64,000 nt of DNA from Micromonospora carbonacea (GCF_014205165.1 NZ_JACHMZ010000001.1:1021001-1085000); one strand, 5' to 3'; positions 26,709-35,652 are shown, numbered from the stretch's first letter. Translations and numbers: made by a program. The notes: generated from the letters alone by a model not told the origin.

Positions 26709-28042
26709 ACCCCGAACGGGACGAGATCGCCGTCGTCGGGGCCGGGCTGGCCGGCTGCCTGCTGGCCTGCTTCCTGGCCCGGCGCGGCTACCGGGTGGCG
26801 CTCTACGAGCGGCGGCCGGACCCGCGCGCCGGCCGCGTCGAGCGGGGCCGCTCGATCAACCTGGCGCTGTCCGAGCGCGGGCTCGACGCGCTGCGCCGGA
26901 TCGGGCTGGCCGAGCAGGTGCTGGCCGACGCGCTGCCGATGCGCGGGCGCATGATCCACCCCGTGACGGGGGAGCCGGCGTTCCAGTCCTACAGCGCCGC
27001 CGGGGACCGGGCGATCAACTCGATCAGCCGGGGCGCGCTCAACAACGCCCTGCTCACCGCCGCCACCGCGCTGCCCGGGGTGCGGGCCGCCTTCGACCAC
27101 CGGCTCGTCGGCCTCGACCCGGCCACCGGCGAGATGACCTTCGAGACCCCGCAGGGCAAGATCACGGCCGCCGCGCCGGTCGTCCTCGGTGCCGACGGGG
27201 CCGGCTCCGCCGTGCGCGGGCAACTCCTCGCGTACGGGGTCCTGGAAGAGAGCCTCGACTTCCTCGACTACGGCTACAAGGAGCTGACCCTCCCCCCGCT
27301 GGGCGGGGAGTTCGCCCTCGACCCGGCGGCCCTGCACATCTGGCCGCGCGGCACGTCGATGATGATCGCCCTGCCCAACCCCGACCGCTCGTTCACCTGC
27401 ACGCTGTTCTGGCCCACCCACGGCACGGCGAGCTTCGCCTCGCTGACCAGCCCGGCGGCGATCGAGCGGCACTTCGCCACCCACTACCCGGACCTGCTGC
27501 CGCTGGCCCCCAACCTGGTCGACGACTACCAGCACAACCCGGTCGGGGTGCTCGGCACCGTCCGCTGCACGCCGTGGCAGGCGGGCGGCCGGGTCGGGCT
27601 CCTCGGCGACGCCGCGCACGCCATCGTCCCGTTCTACGGCCAAGGCGCGAACTGCGCGTTCGAGGACGTGGTGGCGCTGGACCGCTGCCTCGACGAGTGC
27701 GCCGACGACTGGGCGGCCGCGCTGCCGCTGTTCCAGGCGCGGCGGCAGGACGACGCCGAGGCGATCGCCCGGATGGCCCTGGCCAACTTCGTGGAGATGC
27801 GCGACAAGGTCGCCTCCCCGGTCTTCCAGGCCCGCCGCCGCCTCGACCACGCGCTGGAACGGGCCCTGCCCGGGAGGTACGCCTCCCAGTACGAGCTGGT
27901 GTCCTTCTCCACCACCCCGTACGCGCGGGTGCGGCGGCGGGTGCGCCGCCAGCAGGCGGCGCTCGGGGCGGTGGCCGCCGGCACGGCGGCGCTGCTGGCC
28001 GGCGCGGTCGGCGCGGCGTGGAGCAGGGGGCGGCGGCGGTGA
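26705..28042 (+). CDS. kmo: Kynurenine 3-monooxygenase
   Basis: 445 residues. A FAD-dependent aromatic hydroxylase that converts kynurenine to 3-hydroxykynurenine with NADPH. The GxGxxG motif is VVGAGLAGCLLACFLARRG near the N-terminus, then RGRSINLALSERG, VLGADGAGSAVR, and GDAAHAIVPFYGQGANCAFED. The C-terminus carries a hydrophobic segment (LGAVAAGTAALLAGAVGAAW), which may anchor it to the membrane, as in eukaryotic KMO. Both ends overlap neighbours (ATGA with kynU, GTGA with the dehydrogenase). Confidence 0.95.
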   Translation: MNPERDEIAVVGAGLAGCLLACFLARRGYRVALYERRPDPRAGRVERGRSINLALSERGLDALRRIGLAEQVLADALPMRGRMIHPVTGEPAFQSYSAAGDRAINSISRGALNNALLTAATALPGVRAAFDHRLVGLDPATGEMTFETPQGKITAAAPVVLGADGAGSAVRGQLLAYGVLEESLDFLDYGYKELTLPPLGGEFALDPAALHIWPRGTSMMIALPNPDRSFTCTLFWPTHGTASFASLTSPAAIERHFATHYPDLLPLAPNLVDDYQHNPVGVLGTVRCTPWQAGGRVGLLGDAAHAIVPFYGQGANCAFEDVVALDRCLDECADDWAAALPLFQARRQDDAEAIARMALANFVEMRDKVASPVFQARRRLDHALERALPGRYASQYELVSFSTTPYARVRRRVRRQQAALGAVAAGTAALLAGAVGAAWSRGRRR

Positions 28043-29547
28043 GCGTGACCTGGGATCCGGGCCTGATGGCCGGGCGGGCGGCCGGCGGGCCGCCGCTGCT
28101 GCGGCACTTCGTCGGCGGGGAGTTCGTCGCCGCGGGCCGCCGGTTCACCAAGCGCAGCCCCGTCACCGGCGAGCCGGTCTTCGAGGTGGTCGAGGCCGAC
28201 CGGTCCACCGTCGACGACGCGGTCGCCGCCGCCCGGGCGGCCCTGCGCGGGCCGTGGGGCCGGACGGGGGAGCGGGACCGCGCCGAGGTCCTGCGCCGGG
28301 TCGCCGACGAGCTGGAACGCCGCTTCGCCGACCTGGTCACCGCCGAGGTCGCCGACACCGGCAAGTCCATCGGCCAGGCCCGCACGCTGGACGTGCCCCG
28401 GGCCGCGGCCAACTTCCGGGCGTTCGCGGAGATCGTGGCGACCGCACCGACGGAGTCGTTCACCACCGTCACCCCCACCGGCGGGCGGGCGTTGAACTAC
28501 GCCGTGCGCAAGCCCGTCGGCGTCGTCGCCGTGATCGTGCCGTGGAACCTGCCGCTGCTGCTGCTCACCTGGAAGGTCGCCCCGGCGCTGGCCTGCGGCA
28601 ACGCCGTGGTGGTCAAGCCCAGCGAGGAGACCCCCGCCTCGGCGACCCTGCTCGCCGAGGTGCTGGCCGCCGCCGGGGTGCCCGACGGGGTGTTCAACCT
28701 GGTGCACGGCTTCGGCCCCGACTCGGCCGGCGAGTTCCTGACCCGCCACCCGGACGTCGACGCGATCACGTTCACCGGCGAGTCCGCCACCGGCGGGGCG
28801 ATCATGCGGGCCGCCGCCGACGGGGTGAAGGCCGTCTCGTTCGAGCTGGGCGGCAAGAACGCCGGCCTGGTCTTCGCCGACGCCGACCTCGACGCCGCCG
28901 TCGCCGGGTCGGTGCGGTCCAGCTTCACCAACGGCGGCCAGGTGTGCCTGTGCACCGAGCGGATCTACGTGCAGCGGCCCGTCTTCGACGAGTTCGTCGG
29001 GCGGCTGGCGAAGGCGGCCGACGCGCTCGCGTACGGGTGGCCCGCCGACGAGGCCACCGTCAACATGCCGCTGATCTCCCACCAGCACCGGGAGAAGGTG
29101 CTCGGCTACCACGACCTCGCCCGCGCCGAGGGGGCCGAGTTCCGGGCCGGCGGCGGCACGCCCGCCTTCGGCGACGCCCGCGACGGCGGCGCGTACGTGC
29201 GGCCCACCGTGCTCACCGGCCTCGGCCCCGACGCCCGCACCAACCGCGAGGAGATCTTCGGCCCGGTGGTGCACGTCGCCCCGTTCGACACCGAGGAGGA
29301 GGCGTACGCGCTGGCCAACGGCACCGAGTACGGCCTCGCGGCGACCGTGTGGACCCGGGACGTGGGCCGGGCGCACCGGGCCGGGGCCCGCCTCGACGCC
29401 GGCATCGTCTGGGTCAACACCTGGTTCCTGCGGGACCTGCGCACCCCGTTCGGCGGGGTCAAGGCGTCCGGCATCGGCCGCGAGGGCGGCGTGCACTCCC
29501 TCGACTTCTACTCCGAACTCACCAACGTCTGCGTGGACCTCACATGA
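28039..29547 (+). CDS. amnC: 2-aminomuconate-6-semialdehyde dehydrogenase (ALDH family)
   Basis: 502 residues from GTG 28039 (GTG 28045 possible). NAD-dependent aldehyde dehydrogenase: VIVPWNLPLLLLTWKVAPAL, ITFTGESATGG, FELGGKNAGLVF (general base Glu), and TNGGQVCLCTERIY with the nucleophilic Cys. The CLCTER context and the operon (ACMS decarboxylase and 2-aminomuconate deaminase nearby) point to oxidation of 2-aminomuconate semialdehyde, although 5-carboxymethyl-type and hydroxymuconic semialdehyde dehydrogenases are close relatives. Confidence 0.88.
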   Translation: MSVTWDPGLMAGRAAGGPPLLRHFVGGEFVAAGRRFTKRSPVTGEPVFEVVEADRSTVDDAVAAARAALRGPWGRTGERDRAEVLRRVADELERRFADLVTAEVADTGKSIGQARTLDVPRAAANFRAFAEIVATAPTESFTTVTPTGGRALNYAVRKPVGVVAVIVPWNLPLLLLTWKVAPALACGNAVVVKPSEETPASATLLAEVLAAAGVPDGVFNLVHGFGPDSAGEFLTRHPDVDAITFTGESATGGAIMRAAADGVKAVSFELGGKNAGLVFADADLDAAVAGSVRSSFTNGGQVCLCTERIYVQRPVFDEFVGRLAKAADALAYGWPADEATVNMPLISHQHREKVLGYHDLARAEGAEFRAGGGTPAFGDARDGGAYVRPTVLTGLGPDARTNREEIFGPVVHVAPFDTEEEAYALANGTEYGLAATVWTRDVGRAHRAGARLDAGIVWVNTWFLRDLRTPFGGVKASGIGREGGVHSLDFYSELTNVCVDLT

Positions 29548-30338
29548 CCGTCGACATCGAAGCCGCCGCCCGGGAGCTGACCGAGGCCCGGTCCAGCGGC
29601 AAGCCCTGCCCGCCGCTGCGCGGCCGGCTGCTGCCCGAGGGGGACGTCGCGTCGGCGTACCTCGTGCAGCAGCGCCAGGCGCGGGCCTGGCACGGCCGGG
29701 GCGAACGCCGGGTCGGCGCGAAGATCGGCCTGACCTCCCGGGCCGTGCAGGACAGCCTCGGCGTGTACGAGCCCGACTTCGGGGTGCTGACCGACGCGAT
29801 GGCCGTCGCCGACGGCGACGAGGTGCCGATCGGGCGGCTGCTCCAGCCCCGGGTGGAGGCGGAGATCGCCTTCGTGCTCGGCGCGGACCTCACCGTCGGG
29901 CGGCCCACCACCGTCGACCTGCTGCGGGCCGTCGACCACGTGCTGCCGGCCATCGAGATCGTCGACTCGCGGGTCGCCGGCTGGGACATCTCCATCGTCG
30001 ACACCGTCGCCGACAACGCCTCCAGCGGGCTGTTCGTGCTCGGCACCGCGCCGCGCCGGCTCGCCGACGTGGACCTGCGGCTGTGCGGGATGGTCCTGGA
30101 GCACGCGGGGGAGCCCGTCTCGGTCGGTGCGGGCGCGGCGTGCCTCGGCAACCCGCTGCACGCCCTCGGCTGGCTCGCCGGCACCCTCGCCCGCGCCGGC
30201 GACCCGCTGCGCGCCGGCGACGTGGTGCTCTCCGGGGCGCTCGGGCCGATGGTGCCGGTGACGCCCGGCGCGGCGTACGAGGCGCGGATCTCCGGGCTCG
30301 GCTCGGTGCGGACCTGCTTCAGCGAGGAGAAGTCATGA
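29544..30338 (+). CDS. 2-oxopent-4-enoate hydratase
   Basis: 264 residues, FAH/hydratase-decarboxylase superfamily. VGAKIGLTSRAVQDSLGVYEPDFGVL is typical of the hydratase branch (DmpE/AmnF/MhpD); PRVEAEIAFVLG and IEIVDSRVAGWD carry metal-ligand acidic residues. It would hydrate 2-oxopent-4-enoate to 4-hydroxy-2-oxovalerate in the lower meta-cleavage route. Overlaps neighbours by ATGA on both sides. The aldolase and acetaldehyde dehydrogenase of that route are not in the window. Confidence 0.87.
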   Translation: MTVDIEAAARELTEARSSGKPCPPLRGRLLPEGDVASAYLVQQRQARAWHGRGERRVGAKIGLTSRAVQDSLGVYEPDFGVLTDAMAVADGDEVPIGRLLQPRVEAEIAFVLGADLTVGRPTTVDLLRAVDHVLPAIEIVDSRVAGWDISIVDTVADNASSGLFVLGTAPRRLADVDLRLCGMVLEHAGEPVSVGAGAACLGNPLHALGWLAGTLARAGDPLRAGDVVLSGALGPMVPVTPGAAYEARISGLGSVRTCFSEEKS

Positions 30339-31108
30339 TCGGGGTGGACACCGCCGGCATCGCCGCGAGGCTGGGCGAGGCGGCCGACACGGCCACCGCC
30401 ATCGGCCAGCTCGCCGCCGAGACCGGCCTCGACGTCGACGGCGCGTACGCGGTGCAGACCGCCCTCGTGCAGCGCCGGCTCGACCGGGGCGAACGCCTCG
30501 TCGGGGTGAAGATGGGGCTGACCAGCCGCGCGAAGATGGCCCAGGTCGGCGTCGACGAGGTGATCTGGGGGCGGCTCACCGACGTGATGCGGGTGCCCGA
30601 CGGCGGCACGGTCGACGTGGCCGACTTCATCCACCCCCGGGTCGAGCCGGAGGTGGCGTTCCTGCTGGACCGGGTGCCCGAGCCGGGCGAGCCCGTCGGG
30701 TCGTTCGCCGACGCGGTGCGCGCCGTGGCCCCGGCGATCGAGCTGATCGACTCCCGGTACGCGAACTTCGCCTTCTCCCTGCCGGACGTGATCGCCGACA
30801 ACACCTCGGCGGGGGCGTTCGTGATCGGGCCGTGGTCGCCGGTGCCCGACGGGCTGGACAACCTCGGCGTGCTGCTGGAGGTCGACGGGCGCATCGCGCA
30901 GGTCGGCTCGACCGCGGCGATCCTCGGCGACCCGCGCCGGGCCCTGGACGAGGGGCTGCGCCTCGCCGGCCGGCACGGCGTGCGGCTGCGCTCCGGCTGG
31001 GTGTTCCTCGCCGGGGCCGCCACGGCGGCCGTGCCGCTGCGGCCGGGCGCGCACGTGCGGGCCGTCGTCGAGAAGCTCGGCGTCGCGTCGCTGCGGGCCG
31101 CGTCGTGA
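30335..31108 (+). CDS. 4-oxalocrotonate decarboxylase
   Basis: 257 residues, paralogue of the preceding hydratase. VGVKMGLTSRAKMAQVGVDEVIWG and HPRVEPEVAFLLD mark the decarboxylase branch (DmpH/AmnE). It removes CO2 from 2-oxo-3-hexenedioate, probably in complex with the hydratase, as known for this pair. It is the last gene of the tightly overlapping part of the operon; a 24-bp inverted repeat follows. Confidence 0.87.
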   Translation: MIGVDTAGIAARLGEAADTATAIGQLAAETGLDVDGAYAVQTALVQRRLDRGERLVGVKMGLTSRAKMAQVGVDEVIWGRLTDVMRVPDGGTVDVADFIHPRVEPEVAFLLDRVPEPGEPVGSFADAVRAVAPAIELIDSRYANFAFSLPDVIADNTSAGAFVIGPWSPVPDGLDNLGVLLEVDGRIAQVGSTAAILGDPRRALDEGLRLAGRHGVRLRSGWVFLAGAATAAVPLRPGAHVRAVVEKLGVASLRAAS

Positions 31109-31127
31109 GCGTCGTGGTGGGGGTGCG

Positions 31128-31203
31128 GGGGGTGCCGGGCAGCCCGACCCGCTCCGGGCGGTCAGGCTTGATCCCTCCGCGGGTCGGGCTGCCCGGCACC
31201 CCC
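31128..31203 (+). repeat. Perfect 24-bp inverted repeat inside the kyn operon
   Basis: 31128-31151 pairs base for base with 31180-31203 (arms begin GGGGGTGCCGGG and end CCCGGCACCCCC), leaving a 28-base loop. It lies in the 159-bp gap between the decarboxylase and deaminase genes. There is no T tract. It could partly terminate transcription, stabilise the upstream mRNA, or be a mini-element remnant. Confidence 0.9.
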
Positions 31204-31267
31204 TTCGTGGTACGGGTCGTCGTGGGCGTCGCGGTGCGGGGGTGGTTCTGGTGAGTGGGTGGTGCTC

Positions 31268-31696
31268 GTGAGCGGGCAGGCTCGGGTGGTTGCCGGGAAG
31301 GCCGTGCCGCGCGGGGCGTTTCCGCACGTCAAGGTCGCGGGCGGCTTCGTCTTCGTCTCCGGCACGTCGTCGCGGCGGCCCGACAACACGTTCGCCGGTG
31401 TCGCCGTGGACGAGTTCGGCACCACCGACCTGGACATCCGGGAGCAGACCCGGGCCGTGATCGGCAACCTGCGGGACCTGCTGCGCTCGGTCGGCGCGGA
31501 CCTGGCCGACCTCGTACAGGTCACCTCCTACCTGGTCAACATGAACGACTTCGGTGGCTACAACGAGGTGTGGGCGGAGTTCTTCGACGCGGACGGGCCG
31601 ACCCGGACCACGGTGGCCGTGCACCAGCTTCCGCACCCGCACCTGCTGATCGAGATGCAGGCCGTGGCGCTTCTTCCGGCGGACGGTCGGCCGTGA
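31268..31696 (+). CDS. amnD: 2-aminomuconate deaminase (RidA family)
   Basis: 142 residues from GTG 31268; GTG 31259 and 31262 are alternatives and no strong RBS decides. [35 protein letters not shown] and [17 protein letters not shown] are characteristic of the RidA-like 2-aminomuconate deaminases; the C-terminal [13 protein letters not shown] carries the RidA Glu. It converts 2-aminomuconate to 4-oxalocrotonate and ammonia, the substrate of the adjacent decarboxylase. Confidence 0.88.
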   Translation: MSGQARVVAGKAVPRGAFPHVKVAGGFVFVSGTSSRRPDNTFAGVAVDEFGTTDLDIREQTRAVIGNLRDLLRSVGADLADLVQVTSYLVNMNDFGGYNEVWAEFFDADGPTRTTVAVHQLPHPHLLIEMQAVALLPADGRP

Positions 31697-31740
31697 GTTC
31701 GGAAGGTCAGTCGTGACTTCGGGAGGTCAGTCGTGAGTGA
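31691..31740 (+). repeat. 20-bp tandem duplication carrying RBS and start codon
   Basis: CCGTGAGTTCGGAAGGTCAG (31691) is followed by TCGTGACTTCGGGAGGTCAG (31711) and TCGTGAGTGA (31731). Each unit contains GGAAGG or GGGAGG and a GTGA. The first GTGA is the stop region of the deaminase gene and the third is the start of the dioxygenase gene. Confidence 0.85.
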
Positions 31741-32257
31741 GATCGCCGAGCCGTTCAGCTTCCCCGGCTGGATCGCCGAGAACCAGCACCTGCTGAAGCC
31801 GCCCGTGGGCAACAAGGAGATGTTCCCCGGCGGCGACGACTTCATCGTGATGGTCGTGGGCGGGCCCAACCAGCGCACCGACTTCCACGTCGACCCGTAC
31901 GAGGAGTTCTTCTACCAGGTCAAGGGCAACATGCACGTCAACCTGATGACGCCCGAGGGGCCGCGCACGGTGCACGTGCGCGAGGGGCAGATGTGGATGC
32001 TGCCGCGCGACACCCCGCACTCGCCGCAGCGCCCCGAGCCCGGCTCGATCGGCGTGGTCGTCGAGCGGGTCCGCGAGGAGGGCACGCTGGAGAAGTTCCA
32101 GTGGTACTGCCCGCAGTGCGGGGCGAAGGTGCACGAGGTGGAGTTGCAGGTCCGCGACATCGCCGCCGACCTGCCCCCGGTGTTCGGCGCGTTCTACGCC
32201 GACGAGGCCGCCCGCACCTGCGGCGAGTGCGGCGCGCTGCACCCGGGCAAGGGCTGA
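31733..32257 (+). CDS. nbaC: 3-hydroxyanthranilate 3,4-dioxygenase
   Basis: 174 residues from GTG 31733, behind GGGAGG. A cupin extradiol dioxygenase. FHVDPYEEFFYQVKGNMHVNL carries the Fe(II)-binding His/Glu, and PRDTPHSPQRP the third ligand. The C-terminus has two CxxC pairs (CPQC and CGEC) that form the rubredoxin-like iron site of bacterial enzymes. It opens 3-hydroxyanthranilate to 2-amino-3-carboxymuconate semialdehyde. The TGATG junction couples it to the decarboxylase. Confidence 0.95.
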   Translation: MSEIAEPFSFPGWIAENQHLLKPPVGNKEMFPGGDDFIVMVVGGPNQRTDFHVDPYEEFFYQVKGNMHVNLMTPEGPRTVHVREGQMWMLPRDTPHSPQRPEPGSIGVVVERVREEGTLEKFQWYCPQCGAKVHEVELQVRDIAADLPPVFGAFYADEAARTCGECGALHPGKG

Positions 32258-33387
32258 TGACCGGACCCGCCGCACCCGCACCCGCACCCGGCCCCGCCGT
32301 CGCGGGGCGGCCCGTCGTGGACGTGCACACGCACGTCGTACCGAAGGGGTGGCCGGACCTCGGCGCGGCGTGCGGCGGGTCCGGCTGGCCGTGGCTGCGG
32401 GTCGACTCCGAGCGGGCCGCCATGATCATGGTCGGGGAGACGGAGTTCCGGCCGGTCGGAGCGGAGTGCTGGGACGCGCCGACCAGGCTGGCCGACATGG
32501 CCGCCGACGGGGTCGACGTGCAGGTGGTGTCGCCGACGCCGGTCTTCTTCGGCTACGACCGGCCCGCCGGCCAGGCGGCGAAGGTCGCCCGGATCTTCAA
32601 CGACCTGACCCTGGAGGTCACGGCCGGCGGCGGCGACCGGCTCGTGCCGTTCTGCCAGGTGCCGTTGCAGGACCCGGACGCGGCCTGCGCCGAGCTGGAC
32701 CGCTGCCTCGCGGCCGGGCACGTCGGGGTGGAGATCGGCAACCACGTCGGCGACCGTGACCTCGACGACGCGGGCGTGGTCACCTTCCTCCAGCACTGCG
32801 CGCACGTCGGCGCGCCGGTCTTCGTGCATCCGTGGGACATGCCGGACGGCCCCCGGCTCGACCGGTGGATGGCCCGCTGGCTGACCGGGATGCCCGCCGA
32901 GACGCACCTGTCGGTGCTGGCGATGATCCTCGGCGGGGTGTTCGACCGGGTGCCGAAGACGCTGCGGATCTGCTTCGCCCACGGCGGCGGCAGCTTCCCG
33001 TTCTGGCTGGGCCGCGCCGACAACGCCTGGCACCGCCGGGGCGACCTGGTCCGGGGCGCGTCGGCCGCCCCGCCCAGCGCGTACGTCGACCGGTTCTGCG
33101 TCGACTCGGTGGTGTTCGCCCCGGCGGCGCTGCGCCTGCTGGTCGACACGATGGGGGAGGACCGGGTGCTGGTCGGCAGCGACTACCCGTACCCGCTGGG
33201 GGAACGCCCGGCGGGCCGGGTGGTCCGCGAGGCCGACTTCCTCACCGCCGGGCAGCGCGCCAAGCTCCTCTCCACCAACGCCCTGCGCTTCCTCGGCCTC
33301 GAACGGCGGTTCGCCATCCAGGAGCTGCTGTCGATCGACCGCGACTGGACGGGCCTGCTGGAGGACGACAAGACGCCGCGGTTCTGA
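32257..33387 (+). CDS. nbaD: 2-amino-3-carboxymuconate-6-semialdehyde decarboxylase
   Basis: 376 residues; ATG 32257 shares one base with the preceding TGA. Amidohydrolase fold: VVDVHTHVVPKGW (HxH zinc ligands), SPTPVFFGYD, FVHPWDMP, FAHGGGSFPFWLGR and VGSDYPYPLGE. It decarboxylates ACMS and so keeps carbon in catabolism rather than quinolinate/NAD synthesis. An Ala/Pro-rich N-terminal stretch of ~17 residues precedes the domain. Confidence 0.95.
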   Translation: MTGPAAPAPAPGPAVAGRPVVDVHTHVVPKGWPDLGAACGGSGWPWLRVDSERAAMIMVGETEFRPVGAECWDAPTRLADMAADGVDVQVVSPTPVFFGYDRPAGQAAKVARIFNDLTLEVTAGGGDRLVPFCQVPLQDPDAACAELDRCLAAGHVGVEIGNHVGDRDLDDAGVVTFLQHCAHVGAPVFVHPWDMPDGPRLDRWMARWLTGMPAETHLSVLAMILGGVFDRVPKTLRICFAHGGGSFPFWLGRADNAWHRRGDLVRGASAAPPSAYVDRFCVDSVVFAPAALRLLVDTMGEDRVLVGSDYPYPLGERPAGRVVREADFLTAGQRAKLLSTNALRFLGLERRFAIQELLSIDRDWTGLLEDDKTPRF

Positions 33388-33436
33388 CCGGCCGTGTCGG
33401 GCGGCGGGGCGGGGCGGGGTCGGGCAGGATGGCGGG

Positions 33437-34900
33437 GTGGCCGAGCTGCACGACCTGACCGCCCTGGAGCAGGGCGCCGCGATCGCGCGCGGCGAGTGCT
33501 CCAGCGCGGACCTGGTCGAGCACCACCTGGCCCGGGTCGACGCGCTCGGCGACACCGTCGGCGCGTTCGTCACCGTCACCGGCGAGGCAGCCCGCCAGGC
33601 GGCGCGGGCAGCCGACGCCGCCCCGGCGCAGGGGCGCGGCCCGCTGCACGGCGTGCCCACCGCGATCAAGGACCTGACGCTCACCGCGGGGGTGCGCACC
33701 ACGTTCGGCTCGGCGGCCTTCGCCGACCTGGTGCCCCCGGTCGACGCCGACGTCGTCCGGCTGATCCGCGCCGCCGGGCTGGTCAGCCTCGGCAAGACCA
33801 CCACCAGCGAGCTGGGCTGCTCGCTCTACTCCGAGGGCCTGGTCGCGCCGCCGGCCCGCAACCCGTGGGACCTGGCCTACACGGCCGGCGGGTCCTCCGG
33901 CGGCGCGGCGGCGGCCGTCGCGGCCGGGCTGGTCCCCGTCGCCCAGGGCTCCGACGGCGGCGGCTCGCTGCGCATCCCCGCCTCGCTGTGCGGCCTCGTC
34001 GGCCACAAGCCGAGCCGGGGCACGGTCCCCGGCGGGCCGGTGGGCTTCGGCGCGTTCGGGCTGCCGATCAACGGGCCGCTGGGGCGCACCGTCGCCGACG
34101 TCGCCGCGCTGCTCGACGTCATGGCGGTGCCGGTGCCCGGCGAGCCCTACCTGCCGCCGCCCGCGCCCGACGGCGGCTACCTCGGCGCGGCCCGCGGTGC
34201 CGCGCCCGGCCGGCTGCGGGTCGGCCGGTTCACCGCCCCGATGCTCGCCGACGAGCCCGTCCACCCCGACTGCGTGGCCGCCGTCGACACCGCCGCCGCG
34301 CTGCTCGCCGAGGCCGGGCACGAGGTGGTGGACGTCCCCGCGCCGTTCGGCCCGGAGGTGTGGCCGCTGTTCGAGATCGTGTGGTATGTCCTGGCGCTCG
34401 CCCCCGTCCCGCCCGAGCGGGAGAGCCGCCTGCTGCCGCTGACCCGGCTCCTGCGCTCCCGCGGCGCGGAGATCTCCGCCGGCACGCTGACGAGCACCCT
34501 CGGCGAGCTCCAGGCGCAGGCGCGCCGGGCCGCCCACCGCACCGCCGGCTGCGACCTGCTGCTCTGCCCGACGCTGGCCGCGCCGCAGGCCGAGGTGGGC
34601 TGGTTCACCGCCGACGGCGACCCCGAGCGCGACTTCGACAGACAACGGCGGTTCTCGCCGTACTGCGCCGTGTTCAACGTCACGGGGCAACCGTCCGTGT
34701 CGCTGCCGCTGGGGCGCACGGCCGAGGGACTGCCCGTCGGGGTTCTGCTCACCGGCCGCTACGGCGCCGACGCGACCCTGATCGGCGTCGCCGCGCAGCT
34801 TGAGCACGCCAGCGGCGGGTGGGATCGCCACCCCGCAGTCTGGCGGGCCGTGGGCTCCGCTAACGTGAATACGAGCGGAGTCGGCGAGCCGATGTCATGA
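33437..34900 (+). CDS. Amidase signature family hydrolase
   Basis: 487 residues from GTG 33437. The Ser-cisSer-Lys triad is complete: Lys78 in AIKDLT, Ser153 in AGGSSGG, Ser177 in GSDGGGSLR. Cytoplasmic, single domain, normal length. Substrate unknown. It follows the ACMS decarboxylase by 49 bp on the same strand. The operon lacks a recognisable kynurenine formamidase, so this amidase is one candidate for that step, but most AS enzymes act on other amides. Confidence 0.88.
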   Translation: MAELHDLTALEQGAAIARGECSSADLVEHHLARVDALGDTVGAFVTVTGEAARQAARAADAAPAQGRGPLHGVPTAIKDLTLTAGVRTTFGSAAFADLVPPVDADVVRLIRAAGLVSLGKTTTSELGCSLYSEGLVAPPARNPWDLAYTAGGSSGGAAAAVAAGLVPVAQGSDGGGSLRIPASLCGLVGHKPSRGTVPGGPVGFGAFGLPINGPLGRTVADVAALLDVMAVPVPGEPYLPPPAPDGGYLGAARGAAPGRLRVGRFTAPMLADEPVHPDCVAAVDTAAALLAEAGHEVVDVPAPFGPEVWPLFEIVWYVLALAPVPPERESRLLPLTRLLRSRGAEISAGTLTSTLGELQAQARRAAHRTAGCDLLLCPTLAAPQAEVGWFTADGDPERDFDRQRRFSPYCAVFNVTGQPSVSLPLGRTAEGLPVGVLLTGRYGADATLIGVAAQLEHASGGWDRHPAVWRAVGSANVNTSGVGEPMS

Positions 34901-34955
34901 TCGTCCAACCGACCCGGAAGTTCCTGGTCTCTCTTTCCGCCTGGGGGCGTTGGGA

Positions 34956-35258
34956 TTGTCTGTTACCGAGACGTTGCTGATCTTCGTCGGCATCCCGGCG
35001 GCCGTGGTGCTGGTGATCACCGCGCTGGCGTTCGCCGGCGGCCGGTCCTCCGGTGGCGGCGCCAAGCGCTACCGGCCGGGTCGACCCTTCGACTTCACTC
35101 CGGTCTGGTTCCTGGGCCGTCCGGAGCAGCTGGCCGACTCGGCCGGCACCGCGCTGGCGGCGGGCGCGCAGGCGCCGGCGCTGACCAGCCACAAGCTTGA
35201 CCGGGCCGGCGTCGAGGCGCCGGCCGGTGGAACCGGAGGCGCAAGTGACCGTTGGTGA
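34956..35258 (+). CDS. Small membrane protein, CtaJ-like
   Basis: 100 residues from TTG 34956 (TTG 34950 possible). One N-terminal TM helix (TLLIFVGIPAAVVLVITALAFAGG), then a short cytoplasmic tail with YRPGRPFDFTPVWFLG. This resembles small actinobacterial proteins annotated as aa3 oxidase subunit CtaJ; I recall that match and could not check it. The end overlaps the next gene by 14 bases. Confidence 0.6.
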   Translation: MSVTETLLIFVGIPAAVVLVITALAFAGGRSSGGGAKRYRPGRPFDFTPVWFLGRPEQLADSAGTALAAGAQAPALTSHKLDRAGVEAPAGGTGGASDRW

Positions 35259-35652
35259 GAAGCAGGCCGAGGCGGGCACCCCGCCCGAGGTGCTGGACGG
35301 GCCGTTCTCGACCCGCCAGCTGCTGCGCATCGACGAGGCGCTCCGCCTGGCCGACCAGGGGACCGGGCTGGTCTTCTCGGTCTACGTCGGGGGGCTCGAC
35401 GAGCCGATCCGCGCGCACGCCCAGCGGCTGCACCGCCAGCTCGCCGACCCCGACCGGTCCGTGCTGATCGCGGTGTCGCCCAACCAGCGCCAACTGGAGA
35501 TCGTCACCGGGCGGCAGGCCCGCAAGCGCATCCCCGACACCTACGCGAAGCTCGCCGCGCTCTCCATGGTCGCGGCCTTCGGCGGCGGCGACCTGGCCGG
35601 CGGCATCATCAGCGGCCTCGACCAGCTCGCCAGCCACGCCGGCCGGGCGTAA
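35245..35652 (+). CDS. DUF5130 family protein
   Basis: 135 residues from GTG 35245 with GGAGG at 35235-35239. GPFSTRQLLRIDEALRLAD, VYVGGLDEPIRAHAQRLH and VLIAVSPNQRQLEIVTG, RIPDTYAKLA resemble the TPM-like domain of DUF5130 proteins. Soluble; function unknown. The stop codon TAA is the first triplet of repeat copy D. It overlaps the CtaJ-like gene, which suggests coupled expression. Confidence 0.8.
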   Translation: MTVGEKQAEAGTPPEVLDGPFSTRQLLRIDEALRLADQGTGLVFSVYVGGLDEPIRAHAQRLHRQLADPDRSVLIAVSPNQRQLEIVTGRQARKRIPDTYAKLAALSMVAAFGGGDLAGGIISGLDQLASHAGRA

